A DNA stretch of 17,311 nt from Prevotella sp. CAG:617 (GTDB taxonomy: Bacteria; Bacteroidota; Bacteroidia; Bacteroidales; Bacteroidaceae): the NCBI GenBank assembly GCA_000438115.1, contig FR903563.1:1-17311 (forward strand), read 5' to 3'. Under the pieces are notes generated by a model. It ran no database searches. It was given only the letters and a program-made list of their open reading frames with translations, and was not told the origin of the DNA. Shown one piece after another: positions 1 through 7,988 of the stretch; position 1 is the stretch's first letter; each line of letters opens with the position of its first letter. Made by a program: the position numbers and the translations under genes.

Positions 1-1197
1 GGCGGTGTACTGAAACAGCTTCAGCCCGAAGCGGGGCAGGGTGGCCATGATGTGTTCCATCACCTCGGCCAGCAGCATTTCGTAGGGCTTCCAGTTTTTT
101 TCGTCCACAAAAAAGTAGAACTCTACGGGCAGGCCCTGCGGGGTGACGGGCAGCTGGCGCACCATGAGCAGTACGTCGGGCGCGTCGGTCACTACAAACG
201 GCAGCTCCTGCAGATAGCGCTCGGCCCAGCGGCGCATGAGGGTCAGGTTGACCCAGTCGCGGGCCGTCTCTTCGGCCGTGAGCAGGCCCTGCTGGTGCCA
301 GTAGGCAATGATGTCGGGCGGGCAGAACCCGATGGAGTGCACGTCGATGTAGAGCGCGCGGTTGACGCGGCGGCCGGAGCTTTCGCGCATGCCGCGCCAG
401 TTTTTGAAGGAGTCGCCCATGAGCGTTTGGGGCGGAATGGTGATGATGGTGTTGTCAAAGTTGCGCACCTTGACGGTGGTCAGCGTTACGTCCTCCACGA
501 TACCGTTAGCCCCGGCCTTGTCCATCGTAATCCAGTCGCCGCGGCTGAGCATGTTGTTGACGGCCAGCTGCACACCCGCCACCAGACCGGTGAGCGTGTC
601 CTTGAACACGAGCATCAGCACCGTGGCGGCTACTCCCAGTCCCGTCAGCAGCGAGTGGGGAGAGCGGTTGATGATGATACTGATGATGATGATGACGCCG
701 ATGCCGGTAACGATGAGCTTGCCCAGCTGGATGAAGCTCGACACGTAGTGCTGGCTGAGCTTGTTGCTGGCGTCGGCGGCCGTTTTCAGTCCGCCCAGAA
801 ATACGTAGAGCAGGCGCATGGTGGCTGCCGTAATATACACCTCGGAAGCGCGCAGAAAGAGCATGCCGGCCAGTGTGTCCTCGCCTTTTGGAAAGGCCAG
901 CGGCAGGGCCAGATACATGACCAGCGGCGGAATGACGTGGCAGGCGCTGGTCAGTACGCTCTGGTTCAGCAGATAGTCGTCCCATTGTGTTTGCGTGCGG
1001 CGCGTCAGTTGCTGCAGGCTGGGCTTGAGGATGTGCCGGCTGATCCAGTCGGCCAGCCAGGCCAGCAGGGCAATAATCATCAGGGCCAGCCATTCGCGCA
1101 GATGAAAGCGCGTAATGGTGTCGGGCTGCAGGCCCAGTGATTCCAGCCACTGCCCCAGCGTGAGATAGGACGAGAAGAAAAAATTGGAGGTTTTCAT
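1..1197 (-). CDS. YbdG-like MscS-family mechanosensitive channel (3' end cut by window edge)
   Basis: The minus frame from the ATG at 1197 is open for 399 codons to base 1, so the C-terminus lies outside the window. Family role: tension- or osmotic-stress-gated ion channel of the inner membrane. Five hydrophobic segments are visible at about residues 34-52, 86-102, 116-137, 158-177 and 182-212. The last is the Gly/Ala-rich pore-lining type helix. It is followed by the MscS beta domain, with GDWITM (220-225), GIVEDVTLTTVKVRNFDNT (232-250) and ITIPPQTL (252-259). FKNWRGM (264-270) and the five-helix layout point to the YbdG/MscM branch rather than small MscS. E. coli YbdG is about 415 residues, so little should be missing. 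It starts 22 bp after the DUF389 gene and is probably cotranscribed. Family is sure; gating stimulus is not. Confidence 0.9.
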   Translation of the reverse strand, partial: MKTSNFFFSSYLTLGQWLESLGLQPDTITRFHLREWLALMIIALLAWLADWISRHILKPSLQQLTRRTQTQWDDYLLNQSVLTSACHVIPPLVMYLALPLAFPKGEDTLAGMLFLRASEVYITAATMRLLYVFLGGLKTAADASNKLSQHYVSSFIQLGKLIVTGIGVIIIISIIINRSPHSLLTGLGVAATVLMLVFKDTLTGLVAGVQLAVNNMLSRGDWITMDKAGANGIVEDVTLTTVKVRNFDNTIITIPPQTLMGDSFKNWRGMRESSGRRVNRALYIDVHSIGFCPPDIIAYWHQQGLLTAEETARDWVNLTLMRRWAERYLQELPFVVTDAPDVLLMVRQLPVTPQGLPVEFYFFVDEKNWKPYEMLLAEVMEHIMATLPRFGLKLFQYTA

Positions 1198-1219
1198 GCG
1201 CAGTCAGCTTGGTATGATG

Positions 1220-2560
1220 TTAGGGAATGAGCAGGCGCAGCGAGTCGGCTTGCAAGCGTTCGGCCAGCCATTTTTTGAGTACGGCGCGGCGGGACGCGCT
1301 CAGGCTTTGCTGCAGCTGCACGATGGCCACGGCGTAGCGGCGGTTGTTGCTGGCTGAATCAGGCGCAGCCTGGGCCACCTCGCCCAAAGCTACCGAACGG
1401 ACTTCGGGGAAGAGTATCTGCAGTTGCGGCCGCAGGTCCTGTCCTACCGTGGCAAAGCGTCCCTGAATTTGCAGCTGTTGCTCCAGGTCGTGAATCTGTG
1501 CCGACTGGTTCTGGATGAGTTGTGCCGAGTTTTCAGCCGACAGCTTGAAGTTGGTCAGTTGCAGCGAGTCCGACTGCGAGCCCTGAATGATTTGTAGCTT
1601 GAATCCGCCGAGCTTGTACTGCGCCAGCCGGCTTTGTGCCTGGCGGATGGCTTCGGGGGTAATTTCGCGGCCTACGGCCACTACGCGCAGCGTTTTTTCC
1701 TTATCGTTGAGTTCGCGGTCGATGACCTGCGTGCCGGGTATGTTGAGTTCCGTACGTACAAAGCGGTTGACGGCGGCACTCTGCAAATCACGGCGCAGGA
1801 TGCTGTAGGTCATGATGGCGGCCGGAATCATCGTCACCGTGATGATGGCAATCAGATAATGGCGTACGCGGCGCTCACGTGCGGCATCAACAAACACTTT
1901 TTTCTGGAATTTCATCATGCGTACGCCCAAAAAGGTAGCCACGCCGATGAATACGGTATTGATAAAGAACAGATAGAACGCTCCCAGGAAGTAGAAGATA
2001 TGTCCCGTGGCCAAACCGAACCCGGCCGTGCAGAGCGGGGGCATGAGGGCCGTGGCAATGGCTACGCCCGGCAGTACGTTTCCCTTTCCGCGCGTGGCAA
2101 TGGCTACAATGCCGGCTGCGCCGCCAAACAAGGCGATAAATACGTCATATAGTGTGGGTGAGGTGCGGGCCAGCAGCTCCGACTGTGCCTCGTTGAAAGG
2201 CGTAAGCAGGAAATATACGGTGGCCGTTACGACACTGATGAGCGTGGCTATCAGATAGTTCTTGAGGGCTCGTTTGAACAGGTTGAAGTCGTTGACGCCT
2301 ACGGCAAAGCCCATGCCGATGATGGGGCCCATGAGCGGCGAGATGAGCATGGCGCCAATGATGACGGCCGTGGAGTTGACGTTCAGCCCCAACGAAGCCA
2401 TGAAAATGGCAAATATCAGAATCCACAGGTTGGCGCCGCGGAAGTCTACACCGCTGCGTATGCTGGCATAGGTGGATTGCTCGTCCTCTTTGTCGGCGAG
2501 CAGATTGAAATGGTCCTTGAACTTTTGCCACAAGGTGCGTACTTGTTGTTCAGTTTCCAT
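1220..2560 (-). CDS. DUF389 (TIGR00341-type) integral membrane protein
   Basis: This 446-residue protein has an N-terminal hydrophobic domain with several membrane segments between about residues 43 and 255. It carries the family's conserved blocks: NVNSTAVIIGAMLISPLMGP (60-79) and GVAIATALMPPLCTAGFGL (165-183). Biochemical function of DUF389 is not established; a transport role is only inferred from topology. The C-terminal part, about 260-446, is soluble. It includes a Gln-rich stretch near 344-365 (NQSAQIHDLEQQLQIQ) that looks like a short coiled coil. The gene lies 48 bp after upp and 22 bp before the mechanosensitive channel gene on the same strand, so all three are likely cotranscribed. 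METEQQ is chosen as the start because the segment before it is AT-rich and the next Met lies inside the membrane domain. Family assignment is firm, function is open. Confidence 0.9.
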   Translation of the reverse strand: METEQQVRTLWQKFKDHFNLLADKEDEQSTYASIRSGVDFRGANLWILIFAIFMASLGLNVNSTAVIIGAMLISPLMGPIIGMGFAVGVNDFNLFKRALKNYLIATLISVVTATVYFLLTPFNEAQSELLARTSPTLYDVFIALFGGAAGIVAIATRGKGNVLPGVAIATALMPPLCTAGFGLATGHIFYFLGAFYLFFINTVFIGVATFLGVRMMKFQKKVFVDAARERRVRHYLIAIITVTMIPAAIMTYSILRRDLQSAAVNRFVRTELNIPGTQVIDRELNDKEKTLRVVAVGREITPEAIRQAQSRLAQYKLGGFKLQIIQGSQSDSLQLTNFKLSAENSAQLIQNQSAQIHDLEQQLQIQGRFATVGQDLRPQLQILFPEVRSVALGEVAQAAPDSASNNRRYAVAIVQLQQSLSASRRAVLKKWLAERLQADSLRLLIP

Positions 2561-2608
2561 AGTATCTGTGTTTTGGGTCTGTTTTGAAAAAAAGATGATT
2601 TGTCCGGT

Positions 2609-3259
2609 TTAGAGTTTGGGGCCGAATGAGCAGTCGCCGGCATCGCCCAGACCGGGCACGATGTAGGCTTCGTCGTTCAGCTCGGGGTCGATGGCGGCCG
2701 TCCATAGCGTAACGTTGTCGTCGAAGACGGTCTGCAGGTGTTCTACGCCCTGACGGGAGGAAATGACCGTGCAGACGTGCATTTGTGCCGGCGTGCCGTT
2801 TTTCCGGAACATGCGCCAGGCCGTTTCGAGGCTGATGCCGGTGGCCAGCATGGGGTCGACGAGCAGAAATACCGACTGCTCGAGCGACGGGGCTGCGATG
2901 TATTCCAGATGGATGTCGGGGTGGCATGTGCCGTTTTCTACCCGGTAGGCCGCCACAAAGCCGCAGTCGGCCTCATCGAAGACGTGAAGGAAACCTTCGT
3001 GGAAGGCCAGGCCCGCGCGCAGCACGGTGCCGATGACGATACGGTTGTCGCAGGTGTTGACCTGCGCCTGCCCCAGCGGCGTACGGATGGTTTTGGCCGA
3101 ATAGTCGAGCTGGCGGCTTATTTCGTAGGCCATGACCTGCCCGATGCGCTGCAGGTTGTTGCGGAATCCGGCGCGGTTGGTCTGCCGGTTGACGTCGCGC
3201 AGCTGCGCCATGTAGCAGTTGATGACAGAGTTGGTCTGACTGAGGTCAATGATTTTCAT
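2609..3259 (-). CDS. upp: Uracil phosphoribosyltransferase
   Basis: The enzyme makes UMP from uracil and PRPP in pyrimidine salvage in the cytoplasm. The 216-residue product matches the Bacteroidales form of Upp along its length. It has the PRPP-binding loop VDPMLATG (134-141), RAGLAFHEGF (81-90) near the phosphate-binding region, and the C-terminal uracil-binding block VPGLGDAGD (201-209). The reading frame is open upstream to 3409, but that extension overlaps the end of the preceding gene, is low-quality sequence and is not part of the family. The ATG at 3259 giving MKIIDLS is therefore the start, which leaves 52 bp after the upstream CBS-domain gene. It is embedded among genes for membrane transport proteins; no uracil permease gene is visible here. 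Confidence 0.96.
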   Translation of the reverse strand: MKIIDLSQTNSVINCYMAQLRDVNRQTNRAGFRNNLQRIGQVMAYEISRQLDYSAKTIRTPLGQAQVNTCDNRIVIGTVLRAGLAFHEGFLHVFDEADCGFVAAYRVENGTCHPDIHLEYIAAPSLEQSVFLLVDPMLATGISLETAWRMFRKNGTPAQMHVCTVISSRQGVEHLQTVFDDNVTLWTAAIDPELNDEAYIVPGLGDAGDCSFGPKL

Positions 3260-3311
3260 AAGCCTGGTGTGTTGAGAGGTAGAACGATTGGTGCCGCAGG
3301 TCGCTCGGGCG

Positions 3312-4622
3312 TCAAGCCTCGGGAGCGGGGGGCGTTTCGGCTTCGGGCGGGGTGTTGAGGGTGACCAGCACCTTGTCGATGCGCACGCCGTCCATGTCGA
3401 CCACTTCAAAGTTGAAGTCCTTCCACGTCAGCGTTTCGCCGCTCTTGGGGATGTGGTGCAGCTGCTTGAGCAGCAGGCCCGCCACGGTCTGGTAGTCCGA
3501 ACTCTCGAACTGGTCGTCGCGGTCAAAGTAATTCAGGAAGTCGAAGAAGTTACACTGCCCGTCCACGAGCCAGCCCTCCTTGCCCTTGCGTTTGATGATG
3601 TCGGGGTCGTCCTCGTCGGCGTCCTCCACGTTGCCCACCAAGCCCTCCATGATGTCGCGCAGGGTGATGATGCCGGTGCAGGCGCCGTATTCGTCACACA
3701 CCAGGCCGCGGCTTATCTTCTGTGTCTTCATCTGTTCGAGCACTTTGTAGACGTGCATGTTTTCGTGAAAATAGACAGCCTGGCGGGAAAGGTTCTTCAG
3801 GTTGAAGGGCCGGTCGTCAAGATGGGCCATCACTTCCTTGAGGTTGATGGTGCCGATAACGTGGTCAAGGTCGCCCTCACATACGGGATACATTTCGAAA
3901 AGGTCGTCGAGGATAACTTTCTTGATTTCGTCGGTGGTCATTTCCGTGTCCAGCCAGACCAGGTCGTTGCGGTGGGTCATGATGGAGTTGACCTTGAGGT
4001 CGCCCAGAAGGAATACGCGCTGCACGATGTCCTGCTCCACCGGTTGCACCTCGCCGTCGGCCGTGCCTTCCTTGATGATGGATTTGATTTCCTCCTCCGT
4101 CACCTTGTTGTCCGTTTCCTGAATGCCCAGCAGGCGGATGGTAAGCTCCGTGGCTTTGGAGAGCAGCCACACGAACGGTTTGGCCACTACCGAGAGGAAA
4201 TGCATCGGGCGCGCCACGGTGCGTGCCGTAGTCTCGGCCATGCTCAGCCCGATGCGCTTGGGCACCAGCTCGCCGAACACGATGGTCAGAAACGTGACGA
4301 TAATGACAATGAGCGCCTGCGCCAGCGGAGCGGCATAAGCCTGCACCAGTCCGCAGCCGGCAAAAAAGTCTGTCAGCTGAACGGCAATCTTGTTGCCCGA
4401 AAAAATACCGGTAAGAATACCGATGAGCGTAATGCCGATTTGTACGGTCGAGAGAAAGCGGTCGGGGTCGTTGGCCAGGTTCAGGGCGATGCGGGCACCT
4501 TTGCTGCCTTTTTCCTGGTCGGCAGCCAGACGCGACTTGCGGGCTGAAATGAGCGCTACTTCGGACATGGAAAAAATGCCGTTGAGCAGAATAAGCCCGA
4601 TAATAATGAAAATTTCGTCCAT
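3312..4622 (-). CDS. CNNM/CorC-type transporter (DUF21, CBS pair, CorC_HlyC; 'hemolysin family')
   Basis: This 436-residue inner-membrane protein has the full three-part layout of the family. A DUF21/CNNM membrane domain spans about residues 1-165, with NGIFSMSEVALISARKSRL (14-32), TVQIGITLIGILTG (59-72) and GELVPKRIGLS (117-127). A CBS pair spans about 205-333, ending VCDEYGACTGIITLRDIMEG (308-327). A C-terminal CorC_HlyC domain spans about 345-425, followed by a short Pro/Glu/Ala tail. Family members are linked to Mg2+/Co2+ efflux; the older name hemolysin is misleading. GldE of gliding bacteria belongs to the same family, but no gldD neighbour is seen. The frame extends 13 codons upstream to 4661; the ATG at 4622 (MDEIFII) is preferred because it opens directly on the first membrane helix. 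It is first in the leftward operon. Confidence 0.92.
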   Translation of the reverse strand: MDEIFIIIGLILLNGIFSMSEVALISARKSRLAADQEKGSKGARIALNLANDPDRFLSTVQIGITLIGILTGIFSGNKIAVQLTDFFAGCGLVQAYAAPLAQALIVIIVTFLTIVFGELVPKRIGLSMAETTARTVARPMHFLSVVAKPFVWLLSKATELTIRLLGIQETDNKVTEEEIKSIIKEGTADGEVQPVEQDIVQRVFLLGDLKVNSIMTHRNDLVWLDTEMTTDEIKKVILDDLFEMYPVCEGDLDHVIGTINLKEVMAHLDDRPFNLKNLSRQAVYFHENMHVYKVLEQMKTQKISRGLVCDEYGACTGIITLRDIMEGLVGNVEDADEDDPDIIKRKGKEGWLVDGQCNFFDFLNYFDRDDQFESSDYQTVAGLLLKQLHHIPKSGETLTWKDFNFEVVDMDGVRIDKVLVTLNTPPEAETPPAPEA

Positions 4623-4734
4623 AAGTAATGATAAGCGGATATTAGGGCGATACGGCTGCACGGGCCCGCGCGGCGTGGGCGCAGCGGCAGATTCCGCTTG
4701 TGCCGGCCCGGCGGGAGCAGCCCCTCGCTGCTGA

Positions 4735-4765
4735 CAAAGTTACGGATTTCTGGCTGATAAACAAA
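4735..4765 (-). promoter_or_regulatory. Bacteroidota-type promoter for the leftward four-gene operon
   Basis: On the minus strand, TTTG (4765-4762) is followed after 19 bp by TAACTTTG (4742-4735). These match the -33 TTTG and -7 TAnnTTTG consensus of the Bacteroides housekeeping sigma factor. Transcription would start near 4728, giving a leader of about 105 nt before the ATG at 4622. Confidence 0.7.
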
Positions 4766-4797
4766 CGCAAACCTGAAATATTCAGCCACTCCCTTAG

Positions 4798-4819
4798 GCC
4801 GCCAGCCCAACAGGGCGGC
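4798..4819. repeat. GC-rich hairpin in divergent spacer
   Basis: GCCGCC (4798-4803) and GGCGGC (4814-4819) are perfect 6-bp complements around a 10-nt loop. On the plus strand the hairpin is followed by AAATTTTTT, which resembles an intrinsic terminator. No plus-strand gene ends here, so its role is unclear. Confidence 0.4.
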
Positions 4820-4917
4820 AGGAAATTTTTTGGGGAAGGCACCTTCTCCGTTTTATCCGGCACCTTGTTTGTTTTCCGAGCCGCCCGTGTCGGGCCGCCG
4901 TCGCATGAACGTATGCC

Positions 4918-4955
4918 GCTTCAGGCCGCCCGCTGAGCAGCGCGAAGCCTGAAGC
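4918..4955. repeat. 9-bp perfect inverted repeat with 20-nt spacer
   Basis: GCTTCAGGC (4918-4926) and GCCTGAAGC (4947-4955) are exact reverse complements. The spacer is itself GC-rich and could extend the stem in part. No T-run follows on either strand, so a terminator is unlikely. It lies about 45 bp upstream of the -7 box of the DUF2795 gene and could be an operator or a structured element. Confidence 0.45.
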
Positions 4956-4999
4956 TGAAAAAAACTGCCGTTTCGTAACTGAGATAAATAGAAAAATAG

Positions 5000-5007
5000 T
5001 ATTTTTG
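5000..5007 (+). promoter_or_regulatory. Likely -7 promoter element for the DUF2795 gene
   Basis: TATTTTTG matches the Bacteroidota -7 consensus TAnnTTTG exactly. The upstream -33 is weak: only TTTCG at 4971-4975, about 24 bp away. A start near 5014 would leave a leader of about 50 nt, AT-rich just before the ATG at 5065. Confidence 0.55.
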
Positions 5008-5064
5008 TCGCACGTTAAAAAAAGACCCTTTCTAACATTAATTTAATAATAAGGAATAAACACT

Positions 5065-5286
5065 ATGTATTGGACATTGGAATTGGCTTCCAAACTGGAA
5101 GACGCACCCTGGCCCGCTACAAAGGACGAGCTGATTGACTATGCCACCCGTTCGGGCGCTCCGCTTGAAGTAATCGAAAACCTGCAGGAGCTGGAGGACG
5201 AAGGCGAAATATATGAAAGTATTGAAGACGTTTGGCCGGACTATCCCACCAAAGAGGACTTCCTGTTCAACGAGGACGAGTATTGA
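5065..5286 (+). CDS. DUF2795 domain small acidic protein
   Basis: This is a 73-residue, strongly acidic cytoplasmic protein with no signal peptide or membrane segment. The body PATKDELIDYATRSGAPLEV (17-36) fits the DUF2795 helical domain, known as a small, widely conserved domain of unknown function. The C-terminus from about residue 44 is rich in Glu, Asp and Tyr (EDEGEIYESIEDVWPDY, 44-60) and ends NEDEY. The length equals that of the conserved Bacteroidales family member as I remember it. It has its own promoter upstream and a probable terminator downstream, so it looks monocistronic although it lies just before the type IX secretion operon on the same strand. Function is unknown. Confidence 0.88.
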   Translation: MYWTLELASKLEDAPWPATKDELIDYATRSGAPLEVIENLQELEDEGEIYESIEDVWPDYPTKEDFLFNEDEY

Positions 5287-5361
5287 TTCTCCAGCTAGGG
5301 GTATCTGACGGCGGGTATGGTTTCATGGAAAGAAAACCTCCGTCGTATTGAAGAAACAACG

Positions 5362-5418
5362 GGACGTGGCGCCGGCTTTCCTTTTTTTGAGCCGCAGTGG
5401 CCGGGTCCTGTTTTTTTT
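5362..5418 (+). terminator. Probable rho-independent terminator after the DUF2795 gene
   Basis: GGAC-G-TGGC (5362-5370) can pair with GCCG-G-GTCC in the 3' arm ending at 5408. The pairing includes one G/G mismatch and a wobble, and an inner GGC/GCC helix closes a T-rich loop. A run of eight T follows at 5411-5418. It lies 75 bp after the stop codon and separates this gene from porP. The stem is imperfect, so confidence is moderate. Confidence 0.45.
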
Positions 5419-5541
5419 ATGTAATTTGACGGCGGGCGGTACAATAAAAAACGGTGACATGTCGTTTCTTCTCCTGTGGGACGTGACGAAATCGTTGGCT
5501 TCTGCACGCATGTTTCCCATGTTTTTTTGAGATACTGACTG

Positions 5542-6531
5542 ATGACATTTTGCAAGTGTATATCTCCGGCAACCGCCCGATGTTTGCGGTCAATGGCGTG
5601 GCGGCTTTTGATGGCTGTGGCGGCATGGCTGCTGTGCGTGTGGCCGGCCGCGGCGCAGTATGACCCGGCCTTTGCCCACTATTGGGAGCTGGAGCCGCAG
5701 TATAATCCGGCCGCTGTGGGCCGCTCGCCGCAGCTGAGCCTGAACATGGCTTATCAGGCCCACGCCACGGGGTTTGAGGACGCCGGCAGCACGATGTATG
5801 CCGGGGCCGACATTGCCCTGCAGCTGGGGCGTACGCGCCATGGCTTGGGTGCCGTGTTCCAGAATGACGAAATCGGACTCTTTTCGCACAAGCGATTCTC
5901 GCTGCAGTATGCCTATCACTTCAAGTTGTGGGGCGGCCAGTTGAGTGTGGGAGCCGAGGCCGACATGCTGGCCGAAGGTATCGACGGCGGCAAGGCCGAC
6001 GTGGGTGAGAGCGGCGACCCGGCCATTCCGACCAGCGAGGTCGACGGTGCGCGCTTCGACGCCTCGGTGGGCCTGTGGTATGCCCACGGGCCGTGGTATG
6101 CCGGCGTGGCCATGCAGCACGTGACGATGCCTACCGTCAATGTGGGCGAGCAGTGGCAGGTAGAGGTGCCGGCGCTGTATAATTTTACCGCCGGATACAA
6201 TATTAAGACCAAAAGTCCGTTTCTAAAGATAGTTCCTTCGGTCATGCTCCGTTATCAGGGCGTTGACTTCAGGGCCGACTTGACGGCCCGCGTGGTTTAT
6301 ACGCATCAGAAACTGCAGCTGACCTGTGCGGCCGGCTATACGCCCAACCGCGCCGTGATGTTGCAGGTGGGCGGTACGCTCCACGGGGTCAAACTCAGTT
6401 ATGCTTACGAGGCCAACGTGGCCGGCATGGGCATGAGCAGCGGCAACCACGAATTGTGTGTCAGCTACCGTATGGAGATTGACTTGGGAAAGAAAGGGAA
6501 GAATAAACATCAAAGTGTACGATTCTTATGA
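5542..6531 (+). CDS. porP: PorP/SprF-family type IX secretion outer-membrane protein
   Basis: This 329-residue protein is the first gene of the type IX secretion operon. PorP/SprF proteins are outer-membrane beta-barrels needed for type IX secretion and thought to link the PorK-PorN ring to the outer membrane. A signal peptide is visible: hydrophobic core LLMAVAAWLLCVW (22-34) and a likely cut after the AAA at 36-38. The mature part opens with the family's Asn-Pro motif QYNPAAVG (53-60) and continues with alternating beta strands rich in Gly and aromatic residues. The length is normal for the family. Start choice is open: the ATG at 5542 has the more AT-rich upstream sequence, while the ATG at 5593 (MAWRLLM) would give a more compact signal peptide. 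The stop overlaps the porK start by 4 bp (ATGA), implying translational coupling. Confidence 0.9.
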   Translation: MTFCKCISPATARCLRSMAWRLLMAVAAWLLCVWPAAAQYDPAFAHYWELEPQYNPAAVGRSPQLSLNMAYQAHATGFEDAGSTMYAGADIALQLGRTRHGLGAVFQNDEIGLFSHKRFSLQYAYHFKLWGGQLSVGAEADMLAEGIDGGKADVGESGDPAIPTSEVDGARFDASVGLWYAHGPWYAGVAMQHVTMPTVNVGEQWQVEVPALYNFTAGYNIKTKSPFLKIVPSVMLRYQGVDFRADLTARVVYTHQKLQLTCAAGYTPNRAVMLQVGGTLHGVKLSYAYEANVAGMGMSSGNHELCVSYRMEIDLGKKGKNKHQSVRFL

Positions 6532-7967
6532 GTATGAAAAAAATAACGAATCTGTGGCTCAGTCTGGGACTGTGTTTCGTATTTTGCTCTTGCCTGAGCA
6601 CCAACACCGCCATGCAGAACGGCGGCGAAGTGACGGGCCAGCGCGGAACGGCCTTTATTGAGCCTACTCCTTATGGCATGGTACAGGTGAAGCGTGGCTT
6701 CCTCCGTGTGGGCCTCGACAAGCAGGACACCCTCTGGGGCACCGTGACACCGCAGAAGGAAATTTCGGTGGACGGGTTCTGGATGGACCAGCACGAAGTG
6801 ACCAACTCCATGTACCGCCAGTTTGTATATTGGGTGCGTGACTCCATCATCCGCGAGCGTCTGGCCGACCCTGCCTATGGCGGCGACGATACGTACAAAA
6901 TTACGGAAGACCGCGACGGTAATCCCGTGACGCCCTATCTGAACTGGTCGAAGGCCATTCCCTGGAAAAATCCCGACGAGAATGCCGAGCGCGCCATCCA
7001 GAGCGTGTACCGCCGCCACCCGATTGACGGTACCATCATGCTCGATGCCAGTCAGATGAACTACCGCTATGAGGTGTTCGACTACGAGAAGGCCGCTCTG
7101 CGCAAGTACCGCCTCAATCCGGCCGAGCGCAGCCTGAACACCGACCGCCCCGCCAATGCCGACGAGGTGGTGATGATTTCGAAGGATACGGCCTATATTG
7201 ACGAGAACGGAGCCATCGTGCGCCAGACCATTACGCGCCCGCTTTCCAGCCTCTATGATTTCCTGAACACTTATATAGTTAATGTGTATCCCGACACGAC
7301 GTGTTGGGTCAACGACTTTCCGAACGCCAACAACGAGACGTACATGAAGCTCTACTTCTCGAGTGCCAACTACAATGACTATCCCGTGGTGGGCGTTACG
7401 TGGGAGCAGGCCGAGGCTTTCTGTCAGTGGCGTACCGACTATCTGCTGCGCGGACTCGGACCGGCGGCCCGTCAGGTGCAGCGCTACCGTCTGCCTACGG
7501 AAATTGAGTGGGAGTATGCCGCACGCGGCAAGGAGGGCAACCCCTTCCCGTGGCAACCGGCCGAGGGCGACCAGAAAAAGAACGAGAAGGGATGCTTCTA
7601 TGCCAACTTCAAGCCCGACAAGGGTAACTACACGGACGACGGCAACCTCATCACCTCGCGTGTGGGGATGTACGGAGCCAACTCCAACGGTCTTTACGAC
7701 ATGGCCGGCAACGTGGCCGAGTGGACCAGTACGGTCTATACCGAGGCCGGCGTGAGCATGATGAACGACCTCAACCCCGAACTGACGTACAACGCGGCCA
7801 AGGAAGACCCCTACATGCTCAAGCGTAAAAGCGTGCGCGGCGGTTCGTGGAAGGACCCCATCTCCTTTATCCGTTCCGCCTGGCGAACCTATGAATTCCA
7901 GAACCAGCCCCGCTCGTACATCGGTTTCCGCTGTGTACGTTCGCTGGCTGCCACACCCAATAAATAA
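6528..7967 (+). CDS. porK: PorK/GldK type IX secretion lipoprotein with SUMF1 fold
   Basis: PorK is an outer-membrane lipoprotein that, with PorN, forms the large periplasmic ring of the type IX machine. The 479-residue product starts with a lipoprotein signal whose likely lipidated residue is C22 (C20 is possible). The rest is a formylglycine-generating-enzyme-like (SUMF1) domain from about residue 47. Its hallmark blocks are RLPTEIEWEYAARG (about 320-333), GLYDMAGNVAEW (388-399), VRGGSW (436-441) and GFRCVR (466-471). A long insertion at about 110-290 splits the fold, as expected in PorK/GldK, where the domain is structural rather than enzymatic. MSMKK starts at 6528, overlapping porP; a second Met at 6534 is equally possible. 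porL follows after 21 bp. Confidence 0.95.
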   Translation: MSMKKITNLWLSLGLCFVFCSCLSTNTAMQNGGEVTGQRGTAFIEPTPYGMVQVKRGFLRVGLDKQDTLWGTVTPQKEISVDGFWMDQHEVTNSMYRQFVYWVRDSIIRERLADPAYGGDDTYKITEDRDGNPVTPYLNWSKAIPWKNPDENAERAIQSVYRRHPIDGTIMLDASQMNYRYEVFDYEKAALRKYRLNPAERSLNTDRPANADEVVMISKDTAYIDENGAIVRQTITRPLSSLYDFLNTYIVNVYPDTTCWVNDFPNANNETYMKLYFSSANYNDYPVVGVTWEQAEAFCQWRTDYLLRGLGPAARQVQRYRLPTEIEWEYAARGKEGNPFPWQPAEGDQKKNEKGCFYANFKPDKGNYTDDGNLITSRVGMYGANSNGLYDMAGNVAEWTSTVYTEAGVSMMNDLNPELTYNAAKEDPYMLKRKSVRGGSWKDPISFIRSAWRTYEFQNQPRSYIGFRCVRSLAATPNK

Positions 7968-7988
7968 CCCTGATAAAAACACTGCATC

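Larger units (their letters stand above)
4623..5064. other. Divergent intergenic region (442 bp)
   Basis: The spacer separates the leftward membrane-protein operon from the rightward DUF2795 gene. It holds the leftward promoter at 4735-4765, a GC-rich hairpin at 4798-4819, a 9-bp inverted repeat at 4918-4955 and a rightward -7 box at 5000-5007. The half nearest the DUF2795 gene turns strongly AT-rich after 4960, as expected for a promoter and leader. I see no convincing protein or tRNA gene in it. Confidence 0.6.

Noticed and set aside
52..1140. 362-codon plus-strand frame opposite the mechanosensitive channel gene
   Set aside because: The minus frame has a complete MscS domain pattern. The plus translation is His/Gln/Gly-rich shadow sequence without a fold.
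3260..3409. 50-codon N-terminal extension of upp
   Set aside because: It overlaps the 3' end of the upstream gene and does not belong to the Upp family; MKIIDLS at 3259 fits homologues.
3288..4547. 419-codon plus-strand frame opposite the CBS-domain transporter gene
   Set aside because: Antisense shadow of a well-matched family; the sequence is Val/His/Asp-rich with no motifs.
5295..5555. Minus-strand frames of 65-86 codons and a plus-strand 60-codon frame in the spacer before porP
   Set aside because: They overlap the probable terminator and the porP start, and their translations look random and basic.
6510..7982. 490-codon open frame on the minus strand, antisense to all of porK
   Set aside because: It mirrors a firmly identified gene in GC-rich DNA. 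Its translation has no recognisable domain and is typical of antisense shadow frames.
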